Shown: positions 34,481-44,820 of the stretch, piece by piece
Layout of the letters: each line of letters begins with the position of its first letter
Position numbering within the stretch: position 1 is the first letter of the stretch
Source: Desarmillaria ectypa
Taxonomy: Eukaryota > Basidiomycota > Agaricomycetes > Agaricales > Physalacriaceae
Direction: 5' to 3'
Assembly (NCBI GenBank): GCA_030407005.1
Contig: JAUDYN010000005.1
Span: 930,001-994,000, forward strand
Length of the DNA: 64,000 nucleotides
Position numbers and translations under genes: made by a program
The notes under the pieces: generated by a model
The model's database searches: none
Seen by the model: the letters and a program-made list of their open reading frames with translations, nothing else
Told to the model about the DNA's origin: nothing

Positions 34481-35673
34481 ATGCCCAGAGAAGAAAGAAA
34501 CCCCCACAAACCCCGAACCGTGTCTCTCGGTGGTGCCATACTATTATCATATTTTACGGTCCTCGCTGTATTAATCTACGAGGAAGAAATCTGGGCACTG
34601 CTCAGGCAAAGACAGGCCTGACAACTGAACCCACCACCCCGACCCACACCACTGCTGGCCCATGTCATTCCCAGGGGGATACCCCCCGCAAGACTGGGAG
34701 AATGAGAGGCGATATCACTCATCCGCCCCTGTGCCCGGTTTACCATTGCCTCCTCCTCCAAGGGGAGTACAGACTCGAGGCCCCCAACTCTGGGGCCCTC
34801 AACAATTCGGACCCCGACTGCCAGGCCCTCCTCTGCTCATGTACATAACGTGAGAGCTGTCCTCCTCCATTACTGGATGGAACAACCCACCATCGCACTG
34901 GAGCGACCAACAGCCGCCTGCATGGTGGCCCAAGAATATGCGTGGGACATTCAGCTTGTGCTCGATGAACCCCCGCCCCCTTACCCCAGCCCCCCCCCCT
35001 TGTCCATGAACGCCCGCCCTCCGCATATCACAGCAGAGATCTGATTCCCTGTTGCCTGACAGTGATGACAGTAGAAGGTCCGGCTACTCTGGACCCCACC
35101 ACCCCGATGATCCCGCCATGGATCGAAACCACCCTTATGGCCCCTGGGGTCATGAGCGGTGGCTGGAGGAAGGAGAGTCCATCTCTCTCTCCTCTCTCGC
35201 CATCATTGAAATCTCCGATGACAAGTCCAATGATGACATTGTCGGAGACAACACCCCGGTCCTGGCCCCTCCCCGTGCTGCCGATGACCCCTTCAACCTG
35301 CACGGGAAAGACTTTATCTGGCCTGACCTCTCTGAGGTCGACAGAAGAATCTTCGGTCCCTTCTGGACCACAGCATGGGAAGTTTGATGAAGGGACGTCA
35401 AAGCCCGAGATCTCTGGGAAGAACCCAGAATCAACATGGACGAGTGGTTGGCCCTTAACAGGGGCGACCCCATCCAAATTCCCTTTGATGGGCCCAGCTC
35501 TGCCAGGGCTGACATCATCAATGCCCGGATACATGCCAATTGCGACCGGGCCATTTTCCACCCCTCCGCAGGGGATTTCTTTCCAGGGCTTCAGCCCAGA
35601 GATCCAGAGGAGCAGCAGGAACTGGAGAGGACCCTCCAACACTTATGGAGGTTGGAGGTGGCAAGAGAGTGAT
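34481..35673 (+). pseudogene. Gyp-2 ORF1: transmembrane leader protein
   Basis: From ATG 34481 the product starts with a basic leader, then a hydrophobic helix (VSLGGAILLSYFTVLAVLIY, about residues 14-33), an EEE patch and RQR. A Pro-rich middle holds VRAVLLHYWMEQPT and AQEYAWDIQ (34850-35044). A frameshift near 35045 leads to DDPFNLHGKDFIWPDLSEVD (near 35290) and NMDEWLALNRGDPIQ (35433-35480). It ends near the TGA at 35671. Conservation with Gyp-1, Gyp-3 and Gyp-E supports coding. I cannot name the family. The hydrophobic segment predicts a signal anchor, which is unusual in front of gag. Confidence 0.6.
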
Positions 35674-37185
35674 TGGAGGCGAAGGCCCCAGTATGATACA
35701 TTAACCTACAATACAGGTTACTACAGTGGGATGGAATACCACCATCCCCAATATGAAATATATCCAGATCACCCACCAGATACCCCAGTCATGAACCTGT
35801 GACCACTCCCTGATTCGCCCCTGCACCATAGGGTGCGTCACCAAGGATACCACCCTTATCAGGGTGGTAGTCTTCTCTTTGCAGGGGCGGGAGAAGAAAT
35901 GGAAGAAGGAGTCCCTGCAGGAAACGCCACTGCAGGGGCGTCAAGAACCCCTGCCATGGCAGAAGAAGTCCGGCAACAAATGAGAAGTGAGTTGCTGGAA
36001 AAGGAATGGCGCATCGTGGAGATGCGCGAAGAACTCGACAGGGAGGACTCCGCCCACAAGACCTTGGCGGACTACCTCAAGGTTCAGGAGAAGGAAAAGG
36101 AACCAGAAAGGGGAAGACTGACGGGGCCACCAAGAGGTTACCTGGGTCCTAGGCTGGATCGATATTCGATCCCAAGACCACCCCCCGGTCAGGGACCCCC
36201 TGACCCTATCCCGAACCCTGTTGGGAACACCGCCGCCGATGCCCCCTATTTGGGCATCAAACCAACTCTCATCAAGGTCTCTGCTCCATTCAAAGGGGAT
36301 CATGATGACATTGAACGCTTCATAGGCGATTGCATTGCCTATTTTGAAGTGTTCCGACACTATTTCCAGGTGCGACAGCACCTGGTACTATTCATGATGT
36401 CCCATTTCGAGGGCGCTGCCAAGGACTGGTGGGTCTACAAGAGACCTGAATACTGGGTAGGCGATGCCTTTGATGGCACTGCCGCCCACTTCCGATACCC
36501 CGACTGGGTCGACTTTGTCGACCTGGTCACACAACAATTCTGAGATCCCACGATCAAGGAAATCCACGAAAAGCGCATGTTCGACTTGCGCATGGGAGCA
36601 CAGCCCACCTCCCACTACTTTCAGAAGCTGGAAGAAGAAGCAAAGCTAGCAGGCCAAAGGACCGATGAAGCCGAATGCGGTGCAATGGTGAAGGCAGTGC
36701 AACTAGGAGTACCTAGTTCGTACATGACCTTCATATCAAACATGGGTGTGAGTATTCCATGCTCATATCCAGAATGGAAGGAACACATCCTCCGGATGTA
36801 TGAAGAGAGACAGCAGAAATGGGTCTTTGACCAGACCACTAGTATGCCTCAGGACGGCCAAAAGCAGGGCCCGCATCCCCAACAACAGCAGCCCAGCAGC
36901 AAGAACACCGCTGGGGTGACAAGTTCCTCAGCTCCAAAGCTGACTGCTGGGAGCGGAGGAACCAGTCATGATGCTGGAACTGGTAAGTGGACGACATACG
37001 GAGGGGCAGGGAAGCCCATGGACTTAGACCGGCAATGAGCCAAGGGGCACTGTTTCAGGTGCGACCAAAAGGGTCACCTGAGCAGGGATTGCCCTATGAG
37101 AAAAGAGAAGAATGTTGTGAGATACGTGGGGCCCACTGACGCAGTGGTGCCGAGCACCTCCAAAATCGAGGAGGTAAAAGAGTAG
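35674..37185 (+). pseudogene. gag: Gyp-2 gag
   Basis: The gag frame is +1 relative to the C-terminal ORF1 frame. A charged helix (AEEVRQQMRSELLEKEWR..., about 35956-36075) precedes the capsid core (FKGDHDDIERFIGDCIAYF, FEGAAKDWWVYKRPEYW at about 36406-36455) and helices to WVFDQTTS. The CCHC knuckle CFRCDQKGHLSRDC lies at about 37051-37092. It ends at UAG 37183-37185. Internal TGA codons at about 35800, 36541 and 37036 stand where relatives have Arg. The gag phase is also stop-poor upstream to 35062, overlapping ORF1. Confidence 0.9.
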
Positions 37186-37217
37186 GACGTCAAGGGTTCG
37201 ATTCCCCTTGTATGCCC
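37185..37217 (+). promoter_or_regulatory. Hairpin at the gag/pol junction
   Basis: From the G of UAG, GGACGT (37185-37190) and CAAGGG (37191-37196) pair with CCCTTG (37205-37210) and ATGCCC (37212-37217) around the loop TTCGATTC. One T is bulged and the outer stem has one mismatch. Upstream is GTA AAA GAG TAG. Confidence 0.65.
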
Positions 37218-40200
37218 AAGTCTCAAGGTGTGTCCTCAGTTTCCATGGGTCAGACTGATTACTATGAAAACAGACAATTATGTACAAAAACAAATATATC
37301 TATGACTTCACAGAAATCAAAGCCAAAGACTGAACAAGAATCATCAAGAACAAACAGGTATGTCATTCTGTTAGAAGACACTGACACAAGAGGTATGTCA
37401 TTCTCTTAGAAGACACTGACACAAGTATCTGTAGTGACAAATCCTGAGCCTCCAATGAACTGGAGTGGGACTTGCCAAGTGGTATTGGCGCTGCAACAAA
37501 GTCCAATGAGCAGAGCTCACTGGATACACTGCTGAGCAATCAGCGATGGGCAGGGACCAGTAGGCGGGACTCCTTCAGGCCTCCCAGAAGTCCGACTATC
37601 CCAGTACCTGCCTCGAGTGGCAGGGCAAGCTCACCAGTTCTGCCAGGGTCGGCAGAGGACCAGGACAGTGCCTCTAACCAAGGCCAGGACCGACTACCTG
37701 GACAAACCGGTCCGGGGAGTGGAAAACTTGATGAAGCTGAGTACCAAACCGGGCCGGCAAGTCACAGGATCAAAGCCGAAAGGAAGGAAGTCGCTAGTGC
37801 CCAGGCGATAGAAAGGGGGCAGGATTACCCAAACCAGACTGGTACGGGTTGCAAATGTGCGAAGGTCACCTTAGGCACTAGCTGGGAGTCAATGACCAAG
37901 GAAATTCAAACTCCGTCACGAGTGGTGCCAGCCGAAGAACACAGGAGTATTGACCAGGGATATGAAAGCAAGCTGGCTGACAAATTCCCATCAGTGGCTG
38001 TACCCCGAAAGGGACAGGATCCTGCTAGCGCCCAGGTGGTAGAAAGAGGGTATTTCAGCAGAACAACTATTGTCAAAGTATCTGACGAAGAAGATGACAC
38101 GGCTTTTAGGATGTGGCAAGTTAGCCAATCCAAAGCCAGTACCCCGATATCCAGAACACCGGAACCACAGACCATTGACCTTCTGAATGCAAGGGGAAGC
38201 AAGACAAGTCTTCCGAACATACGGGGAAGCAGAACGATTTCCAATGGCTTAGACCATTTAGAATTGACTGGACAATGCATGCAGTACGCAACTCCAAGAA
38301 TTTGGCAATTGCCAAGGCAGTTCTCTCCATTTGGGTACATCCCAAACGACTTGGAGAAATCGATGATGAGCTTATTCAAAGCTTGAAGATGGAAGGGAGT
38401 ATAGCCCGAGAACAGCTCTATGAACTACATGAACCAATTCATTACATTCGCAGTACCAAGAGTTCTGGACGGGACTTTCTGGTGAATATCCAACTTTCCC
38501 CATGTACCAGGAAACAGACTTTGACAACCCAAGCATTGTTGGATAGTGGCTGCACAGGCAGCTCTATCAACCGAACTTATGTCCAGCAACATCAGTTGGA
38601 CACCAGAAAGGCTGCAGCCCCTATACCGGTCTATAATGCCGATGGAATGCACAATAAGGCAGGGGACGTTACAGAATTCATAGAACTCTGAATGACCATC
38701 GGAGGACATAGTGAACGAATTGATCTTGTGGTCACTGACCTAGGCTCCAAGACCATATATTTGGGCCACAACTGGCTTAAATGCCATAATCCTTTCGTCA
38801 ACTGGAAGGCAGGGACCTTGACATTTGGATGATGTCATTGCGTCCAAAACCATTTCACTCTGCCTGATGCAGATGAAGAAGATTGATGGGACGAAGAGCT
38901 TGAAGAAGGAGAAAGTATTCTGGCCATCAATATGCAAGAAGAAATCATACTTTGTGCCATTCATCATGCGAATGAGTTGGCTGCAGCTGCCAACACTGAA
39001 AAACCGAAACAGACATTTGAGGAGCTCATGCCTCCTCAGTATCAAAGCTTCAGAGACCTATTCTCTAAAGAAAGCTTTGATGAGTTACCAGAAAGAAGAC
39101 CCTGGGACCACATAATCGAATTGGTCCCCAACGCGAAATGTACCTTGGATTGCAAGGTGTATCCACTCAACCGAAATGAGCAAGAACAACTGGACAAGTT
39201 CTTAGATGAGAACTTGGACTTAGGACATATCCATCCCTCGAAATCTCCCTTCATGTCTCCTTTCTTCTTCGTCAAGAAAAAGGATGGCTCTTTACGACTG
39301 GTTCAGGATTACCAAAAACTGAACGAAATGACAATCAAGAATCGTTACCCGCTCCTGCTCATTTCTGAGCTTATCAACAAACTACGGGGAGCCAAATATT
39401 TCTCCAAGCTAGACGTTCATTGAGGATACAACAATGTCCGTATTTGAGATGGAGACGAAGAAAAAGCCACGTTCAGAACTAACTGAGGACTCTTTGAGCC
39501 TATGGTTATGTTCTTTGGGCTTACAAACTCACCAGCCACATTCCAGTGGATGATGAACAACATATTCAAGGATTTGATCGCCAGAGGAAAAGTCACAATT
39601 TACCTCGATGACATACTTATATTCACAAAATCCTTGTCTGAACACCGGGACATAGTACAACAAGTACTCCAACAACTTCGAGAAAACAAATTGTTCCTCA
39701 AAGCAGAGAAATGCGAGTTCGAGGTGCTCGAGACCGAATACTTTGGGGTGATCATTAGCAAAGATGCCATTCACATGGACCCAGTCAAGATTGCAGGCAT
39801 AGCTGAATGGCCCACTCCAACAAAGAAGAAGGAACTACAGTCCTTCTTAGGGTTCACGAACTTCTACCAAAAGTTCATCAGGGATTACTCCAAGATAGTG
39901 CGTCCCCTTACTCAGTTAACCGGAAAGGTAGACTGGACATGGGGATCAGAACAGGAACAAGCATTTAATCAACTCAAAAAGTTGATGACAACAAATGTAA
40001 TTCTTACGATTCCCTCAGACGATGGAAAATTCTGAGTTGAAGCTGACGCTAGTGACGGAGCCATTGGCGCTGTCCTAAGTCAAGAAAAGGAAGGCAAATG
40101 GAGGCCAGTAGCCTTCATGTTAAAAGTGCTCACTGTCACTGAGCGCAATTATGAAATTTACAACAAGGAGCTACTAGCAATCATGCTAGCGTTAGAAGAA

Positions 40201-42149
40201 TGGCACCATTATCTTATGGGCACCAAAGAAACTGTCGAGATCTGGACTGACCACCAGAATCTCCAGTACTTCCGGAAACCCCAGAAGTTAAATCGCTGAT
40301 AAGCTCGGTGGGTCACTGAATTAGCAGAGTACCACTTCATTCTCCAACACAAAGCTGGAACCGCTAATCAGAAAGCCGATCTTCTCAGCAGATGAGATGA
40401 TCATGATCAGGGATGTCATCATTCTATCCCCGAAACATTTCCGGGTGTTGGTACTACCAACAACCGAAGAAAGAATCATGCATATAAGAGATGCAACAAG
40501 ACAGAAGGACCAGTGGGACCAAGGGATCGAGAAATCCCTCAACCATGAATGAGGAATCACCCAGGAAGATGAAATCCTGTGGTACGATGGACGAGTCTAC
40601 ATTCCTAATGACTCTATCCTATGCGGTGACATCATTGCACAATTCCATGATCATATCACTGCCGGACATCCAGGAATCGCCAAGACCAAGGAACTCATTC
40701 TTTGCAAGTACTGGTGGCCAAAGATGAAGAAGGATGTGGAGTCTTACATCAAAGGATGCGAGACTTGTCAGAGAACGAAGAGTGATACGCAGGCCGAGGC
40801 TGCACCTCTTCATCCCAACGCAATACCTGATATGCCATGGACGCATATCTCAGTCGACATGGTCACTGGACTCCCCGAGTCAGATGGATTTGACGCTCTA
40901 CTGGTCATAGTAGATTATTTCTCCAAGAACATTCTCCTTATTCCATGCAGTGAGGAGTTATCTGCTGAAGGATGGGCGTTAATACTTCGCAACCATGTAT
41001 ATGTGAAGCACGGAATGCTGCAAGTGGTCATCTCAGATCAAGGACCCCAATTCATCTCAACATTCATGAAGGAACTATACCAAATGTTGAACATCACCCA
41101 GAATGCCTCTACAGCATACCATCCACAGACAGATGGACAGACAGAGAGAGTCAACCAGGAGGTCAAAAAATACCTCTGTATCTTTGTCAACCATCGACAG
41201 ACCGACTGGGTAGCATGGCTACCACTCGCCAAATTCACCCACAACAACCGAGTCCACTCGGCTACAGGCAAAAGTCCTTTCATGGTCCTATATGGACAAA
41301 ATCCCCAACTCATTCCTGAGTCAATACAAAAAACCAGCTTTGCGAATCCTGCAGCTGTCGACTTCACGGAAACTATGGCCAAGGTCCATAAAGAGGTTCA
41401 TGAAGCATTGGAAAAGGCCGCGGCGCAAATGAAGGTGCAATACGACAAAAGGAAACAGACTCCAAGGGAGTATCGAATTGGGGATAAGGTATGGCTTGAC
41501 ACCGCCAACCTTCATCTTCCACGACCAAAGAAAAAGCTTGATGACAAATGAACGGGACCATTCAAGATCATTGAGAAATTGGGAGTAGCAGCATACAAGT
41601 TAAAGCTGCCGCCCCATTGGAAAATTCACCCCTGATTCAATGAAAAATTGTTGACTCTATACATCGCACCCTCATTTGTGAACCAAGAACAACCGCCGCC
41701 TCCTCCTCCAGACCTTGTCGACGGTCAAGAAGAATATGAAATCGAAGAAGTCTTGGACTCGCGCACCAGAAAGGTACGATCCAAGCGAGGACAACCATCT
41801 AGAGAAGTCACGGACTACCTAGTCAAATGGAAAGGATGGACTCATGAGCACAATTTATGGGTCCGAGAGAACGAAATGATGAGCACTTTGGAGGCGATCC
41901 AAGAGTATCAGGCTAGCATAAACCACGCCATATACACTCCAAAAATCACAACCAAAGACAAAGCAGTGGTTAAGATACTGGACCACTGAATATTCGGAAT
42001 ACGGCGACATAGCCTACCTCACCAAAAGAAAAGATGGATATACCAAGTGGATTGTCAATCCAGATGAAGAAATATGGAAGAAACTGATTGATCAGTACTG
42101 GATCAGTCAAATCGCAACACAGTTCGACACCCCTTTAGAAGAGCCTTAG
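37186..42149 (+). pseudogene. pol: Gyp-2 pol: protease, RT, RNase H, integrase, chromodomain
   Basis: An N-terminal linker (from MPKSQ, 37212) is broken by a 35-bp tandem duplication (37356-37425). The protease DSGCTGSSI is at about 38541-38567. RT (about 39170-39930) keeps YLDDIL at 39601-39618. RNase H starts near 40036 (VEADASDGAIGAVLSQ). Integrase has an HHCC finger (about 40640-40770) and a 275-codon open frame (40724-41551) with D, D and E of the core (SVDMVTG, VISDQGPQF, DGQTERVNQE). The chromodomain (EEYEIEEVLDS to YLVKWKGW) is at about 41725-41910. Pol ends at TAG 42147-42149. Frameshifts lie near 38240 and 40410. Most stops are TGA for Arg. Confidence 0.93.
37356..37425 (+). repeat. 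35-bp tandem duplication in Gyp-2 pol
   Basis: Units 37356-37390 and 37391-37425 differ at one base. The length is not a multiple of three, so it moves the pol frame from that of MPKSQ (37212) to that of the open frame at 37472. Confidence 0.9.
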
Positions 42150-42168
42150 CAGTCGGGACGACTGCTTT

Positions 42169-42181
42169 AACAAGGGGGTAA
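42169..42181 (+). other. Gyp-2 polypurine tract
   Basis: AACAAGGGGGTAA abuts the 3' LTR. Confidence 0.85.
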
Positions 42182-42604
42182 TGTTACAATTTTTCTGTTA
42201 TCTTATCTTATCTGAGTCATACCCATGACTCATCCATCTAATCTAGTCAAGAAACCGACTCGTATCCAGCTATTTGCCAGCTACAACCCTCATTCTCACC
42301 GTCTGTCACCCCAGATACTCTCTATTGGTTCTATGATCCTCCCGGATCATCGTACTTCAACACCATTTATGCATGGACTGTAGCATTTCATCTAATTATA
42401 ACGCCATAGAAATACTATATAAACAGAGTAAACTAGACAGTTGTACTCTATCTCTTGTTTAAATTAACACCATATACTTCTTGTTTGCACAACACAGAAG
42501 ACTTTTAGCTTCTATCTCTCTACTCAGGTGATTGTTCGAATGCGTAATGGCCCAGAGAGATCAGCTGACTGTCCCAAGTCACATGCCTAAATCGGTCCCT
42601 AACA
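42182..42604 (+). repeat. Gyp-2 3' LTR
   Basis: 423 bp, same length as the 5' LTR. The GATA cluster and both Gcn4-type sites are intact at 42198-42232. Confidence 0.95.
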
Positions 42605-42723
42605 CCTTCTCTCACTCATCCCAAGATCTAAACTGCCCTTCTATCAAAGGTGATTGTCTGAACATGAGACAGCCTAGGAGTTAGCATCTGATCTGAAGAT
42701 CACATGGGCATAGGGTTCTAACA
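42605..42723 (+). repeat. Gyp-3 5' LTR, second part
   Basis: It resumes with CCTTC (the duplication) and ends TTCTAACA. It contains the U5 hairpin (TTGTCT...AGACAG, about 42654-42672). Confidence 0.92.
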
Positions 42724-42736
42724 TTAGTCAGAAGAT
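42724..42736 (+). other. Gyp-3 self-complementary primer-binding site
   Basis: TTAGTCAGAAGAT is the exact complement of the R start ATCTTCTGACTAA in the Gyp-3 3' LTR (49638-49650). Confidence 0.8.
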
Positions 42737-42782
42737 TTCCCAACTGCTTCATCATCACTAGATGTGACAAAGCAAAAAACCT

Positions 42783-43600
42783 ATGCCAGAAGAATAAGAA
42801 AACTGACAAACTATTACACTTGGCACTGCTATTGGCAGTGCAATTTTACTTGCAGTCTTTACTATACTCTTTATACTCACATACAAAGAAGAATTATGGG
42901 CATGCTTATGCTGATAACATAACCAACCCCCCTGACTACCATCTTGGCCCCCTCGCCATCCCCTCCATGTCCTCAGAAGACTCAAACCCACCCAGCTGGT
43001 TTTCTCAAGTATGAATGTCAAAGAAGAAGGTGTCTCTTGCCCTCAGGTCCACTTTACAGATTTCTCTGAGGAGTTCCCAACACGTGACAGAACCCCCACC
43101 AACACCAACCACTGGGTGAAATGATCCACCTCCCTCACCCCAAAACATTCAAGAAACATATGGGCTATGCTCTAAGGTCACAAGTCTCCCTCTCCCCCCT
43201 ATACTCTACCCCTCTGTCCAACCTATACAAGGGTATGATCAATAAACTATTCCAAGATAGATAATACCTATTCCCACAATCACTCCTATAGCTCTTGGGC
43301 TATTGCCACTTAAGAGAGAGGCTTCTGGCCCAGTGAGAGTACAAACTCCTCCTCTTCACTCTCCCTCATCAAAATCTATAATGATAACTCCTCCAATGCC
43401 AAAACCTCAGCCACTCCCCTCTCTCTCAACAGCCTCTTCAATATTAATAGGGCCAATTATGAGTGGCCTAAGCTTTCAGATGTTGACTGAGGCCTATTTA
43501 GCCCCTTTAAGACCACCACCTGGGAGCCATGGCATGCTGATATGGAGGCCAGGACAGCCTGGCCCTGAATCCATCCAGACACTGCAAAGGCAAGTCTGAC
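42783..43600 (+). pseudogene. Gyp-3 ORF1 (transmembrane leader ORF), internally deleted
   Basis: From ATG 42783 a hydrophobic segment (AIGSAILLAVFTILFILTY) is followed by KEELW, as in Gyp-2. Further on, FNINRANYEWPKLSDVD and FSPFKTTTWE (about 43436-43520) match the ORF1 block of the other families. The MDEWLALN region is missing. Stops are present. Confidence 0.55.
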
Positions 43601-44820
43601 AAATCAGCTATCACCCCTATCAGAGTGGTAGTATTTGAACCCAAAGCAAGTTCTACCACCCCTGCAGGACTGCTGCAACCAACAGCAGAAGAAGTCCTAC
43701 AAGCAGCTAGAAGTGAGCTAGCCAACAAAGAACAATGCATTCAACAAATATAATAAGAACTCACTGAAGCAGAGGCTGCCAGAGACCTCCATGCTGAAAC
43801 CTTCAGGATTGGCAAAAAAGAAAAAGAACCAGAGTGAGGGAGACCAATGGAATCTCTATGAGGCTCACCCACTCTAAGGCTGGATCAATTCTTGATCCTA
43901 AGACCACCTCTGGGAAAGGGTCTACTCAACCCTTTATCAAATCCTGTCAGAAATGCCCACAATGATGCCCTATATATGGGCATCAAATCTATCCTTGTAC
44001 AATCCCCAAAGCCATTTAGAGAGGAGCATGATGATATCAAATACTTTATAGGCAACTGCATCATCTATTTTGAAGTGTTTCAACATTATTTCCAGATACC
44101 ATAGCATCTGGTACTATTTGTGACCTCTCATTTTGAGAGAGCTGCCAAGGACTGGTGAGTCTACAAGAGACCTGAATTTTGGGTTGAAGATGCCTGAGAT
44201 GGCATCTCTGCCCACTTCTGCTACCCCTCCTGAGAAGATTGGGTCAATATGGTAACTCAACAATTTCAGGACCCTGCCATCAAGGAGGTCCACAAAAAGT
44301 GAATGTTCGACCTCTGCATGAGAATGCAGCCCACTTTCCATTATTTTCAGAAGCTCGAGGAAGAAGCCAAGCTAGCAGGCTGAAGAACTAACAAATATGA
44401 TCATGGTGCAATGGTCAAGACAATATGATTAGGGGTTCCTTCATTGTACACAATATTTATTTTCAATATAGGCATCAACATCCCCTACACCTATCCAGAA
44501 TGGAAGGAGTGGATTATACACATGTATGAAGAATGACAGTGCAAGTGGGTCTTTGACCAAACTGCCAGAGTCTCTTGGGAGAGACAAAAGAAGGACTTCC
44601 ACCCCCCACAACACCAACCCAGTGGCAAAGCTGCTGCTAGAGCAACAAGTTCCTCAGCTCCTAAGCTGATGGCCAGCACAGGTCCTAATTAGGGCTAAGG
44701 TATGGGCTGATAGACAATGCACAGGAGCTTGGAACAGCTAATAGAGGTAGACTAATGAAAGGTGGAAGGTTGCTGTTTCCAATATAATCAAAAGGGTCAC
44801 ATGGTGAAGGATTGCCCTAA
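43601..44820 (+). pseudogene. gag: Gyp-3 gag
   Basis: The helix EEVLQAARSELANKEQCIQQI (near 43690) and the capsid core (EHDDIKYFIGNCIIYFEVFQHYF, near 44022-44095; HFERAAKD near 44130) are clear. The zinc knuckle near 44767-44812 reads CFQYNQKGHMVKDC, so the second Cys has become Tyr. The UAG/hairpin segment found in the other families is absent downstream, replaced by a short divergent stretch. Confidence 0.85.

Larger units (their letters stand above)
33995..42604 (+). mobile_element. Gyp-2: youngest and best-preserved gypsy element
   Basis: 8,610 bp with two 423-bp LTRs and a perfect CCTTC duplication (33990-33994, 42605-42609). It retains many CpG sites, unlike the surrounding copies, and has the longest open frames. 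Its LTRs differ at about two dozen sites, all but one transitions and mostly CG/TG/CA. It inserted into the Gyp-3 5' LTR and is the innermost layer of the stack. Confidence 0.96.

Noticed and set aside
35062..35802. Longest open frame of the window as an independent host gene
   Set aside because: It lies inside Gyp-2, runs in phase with gag, and its composition is repetitive Pro/Ser. The ORF1 frame is better conserved across families.
37185..37217. tRNA T-arm/B-box-like sequence (GGTTCGATTCC) after gag
   Set aside because: There is no A-box, anticodon arm or acceptor partner at tRNA spacing. The same site is conserved as a hairpin at the gag stop in three families, which explains it better.
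38680..41560. TGA as a sense codon (alternative genetic code)
   Set aside because: TGA replaces Arg far more often than Trp, TAG and TAA also occur, and LTRs show the same C-to-T pattern. CpG decay is sufficient.
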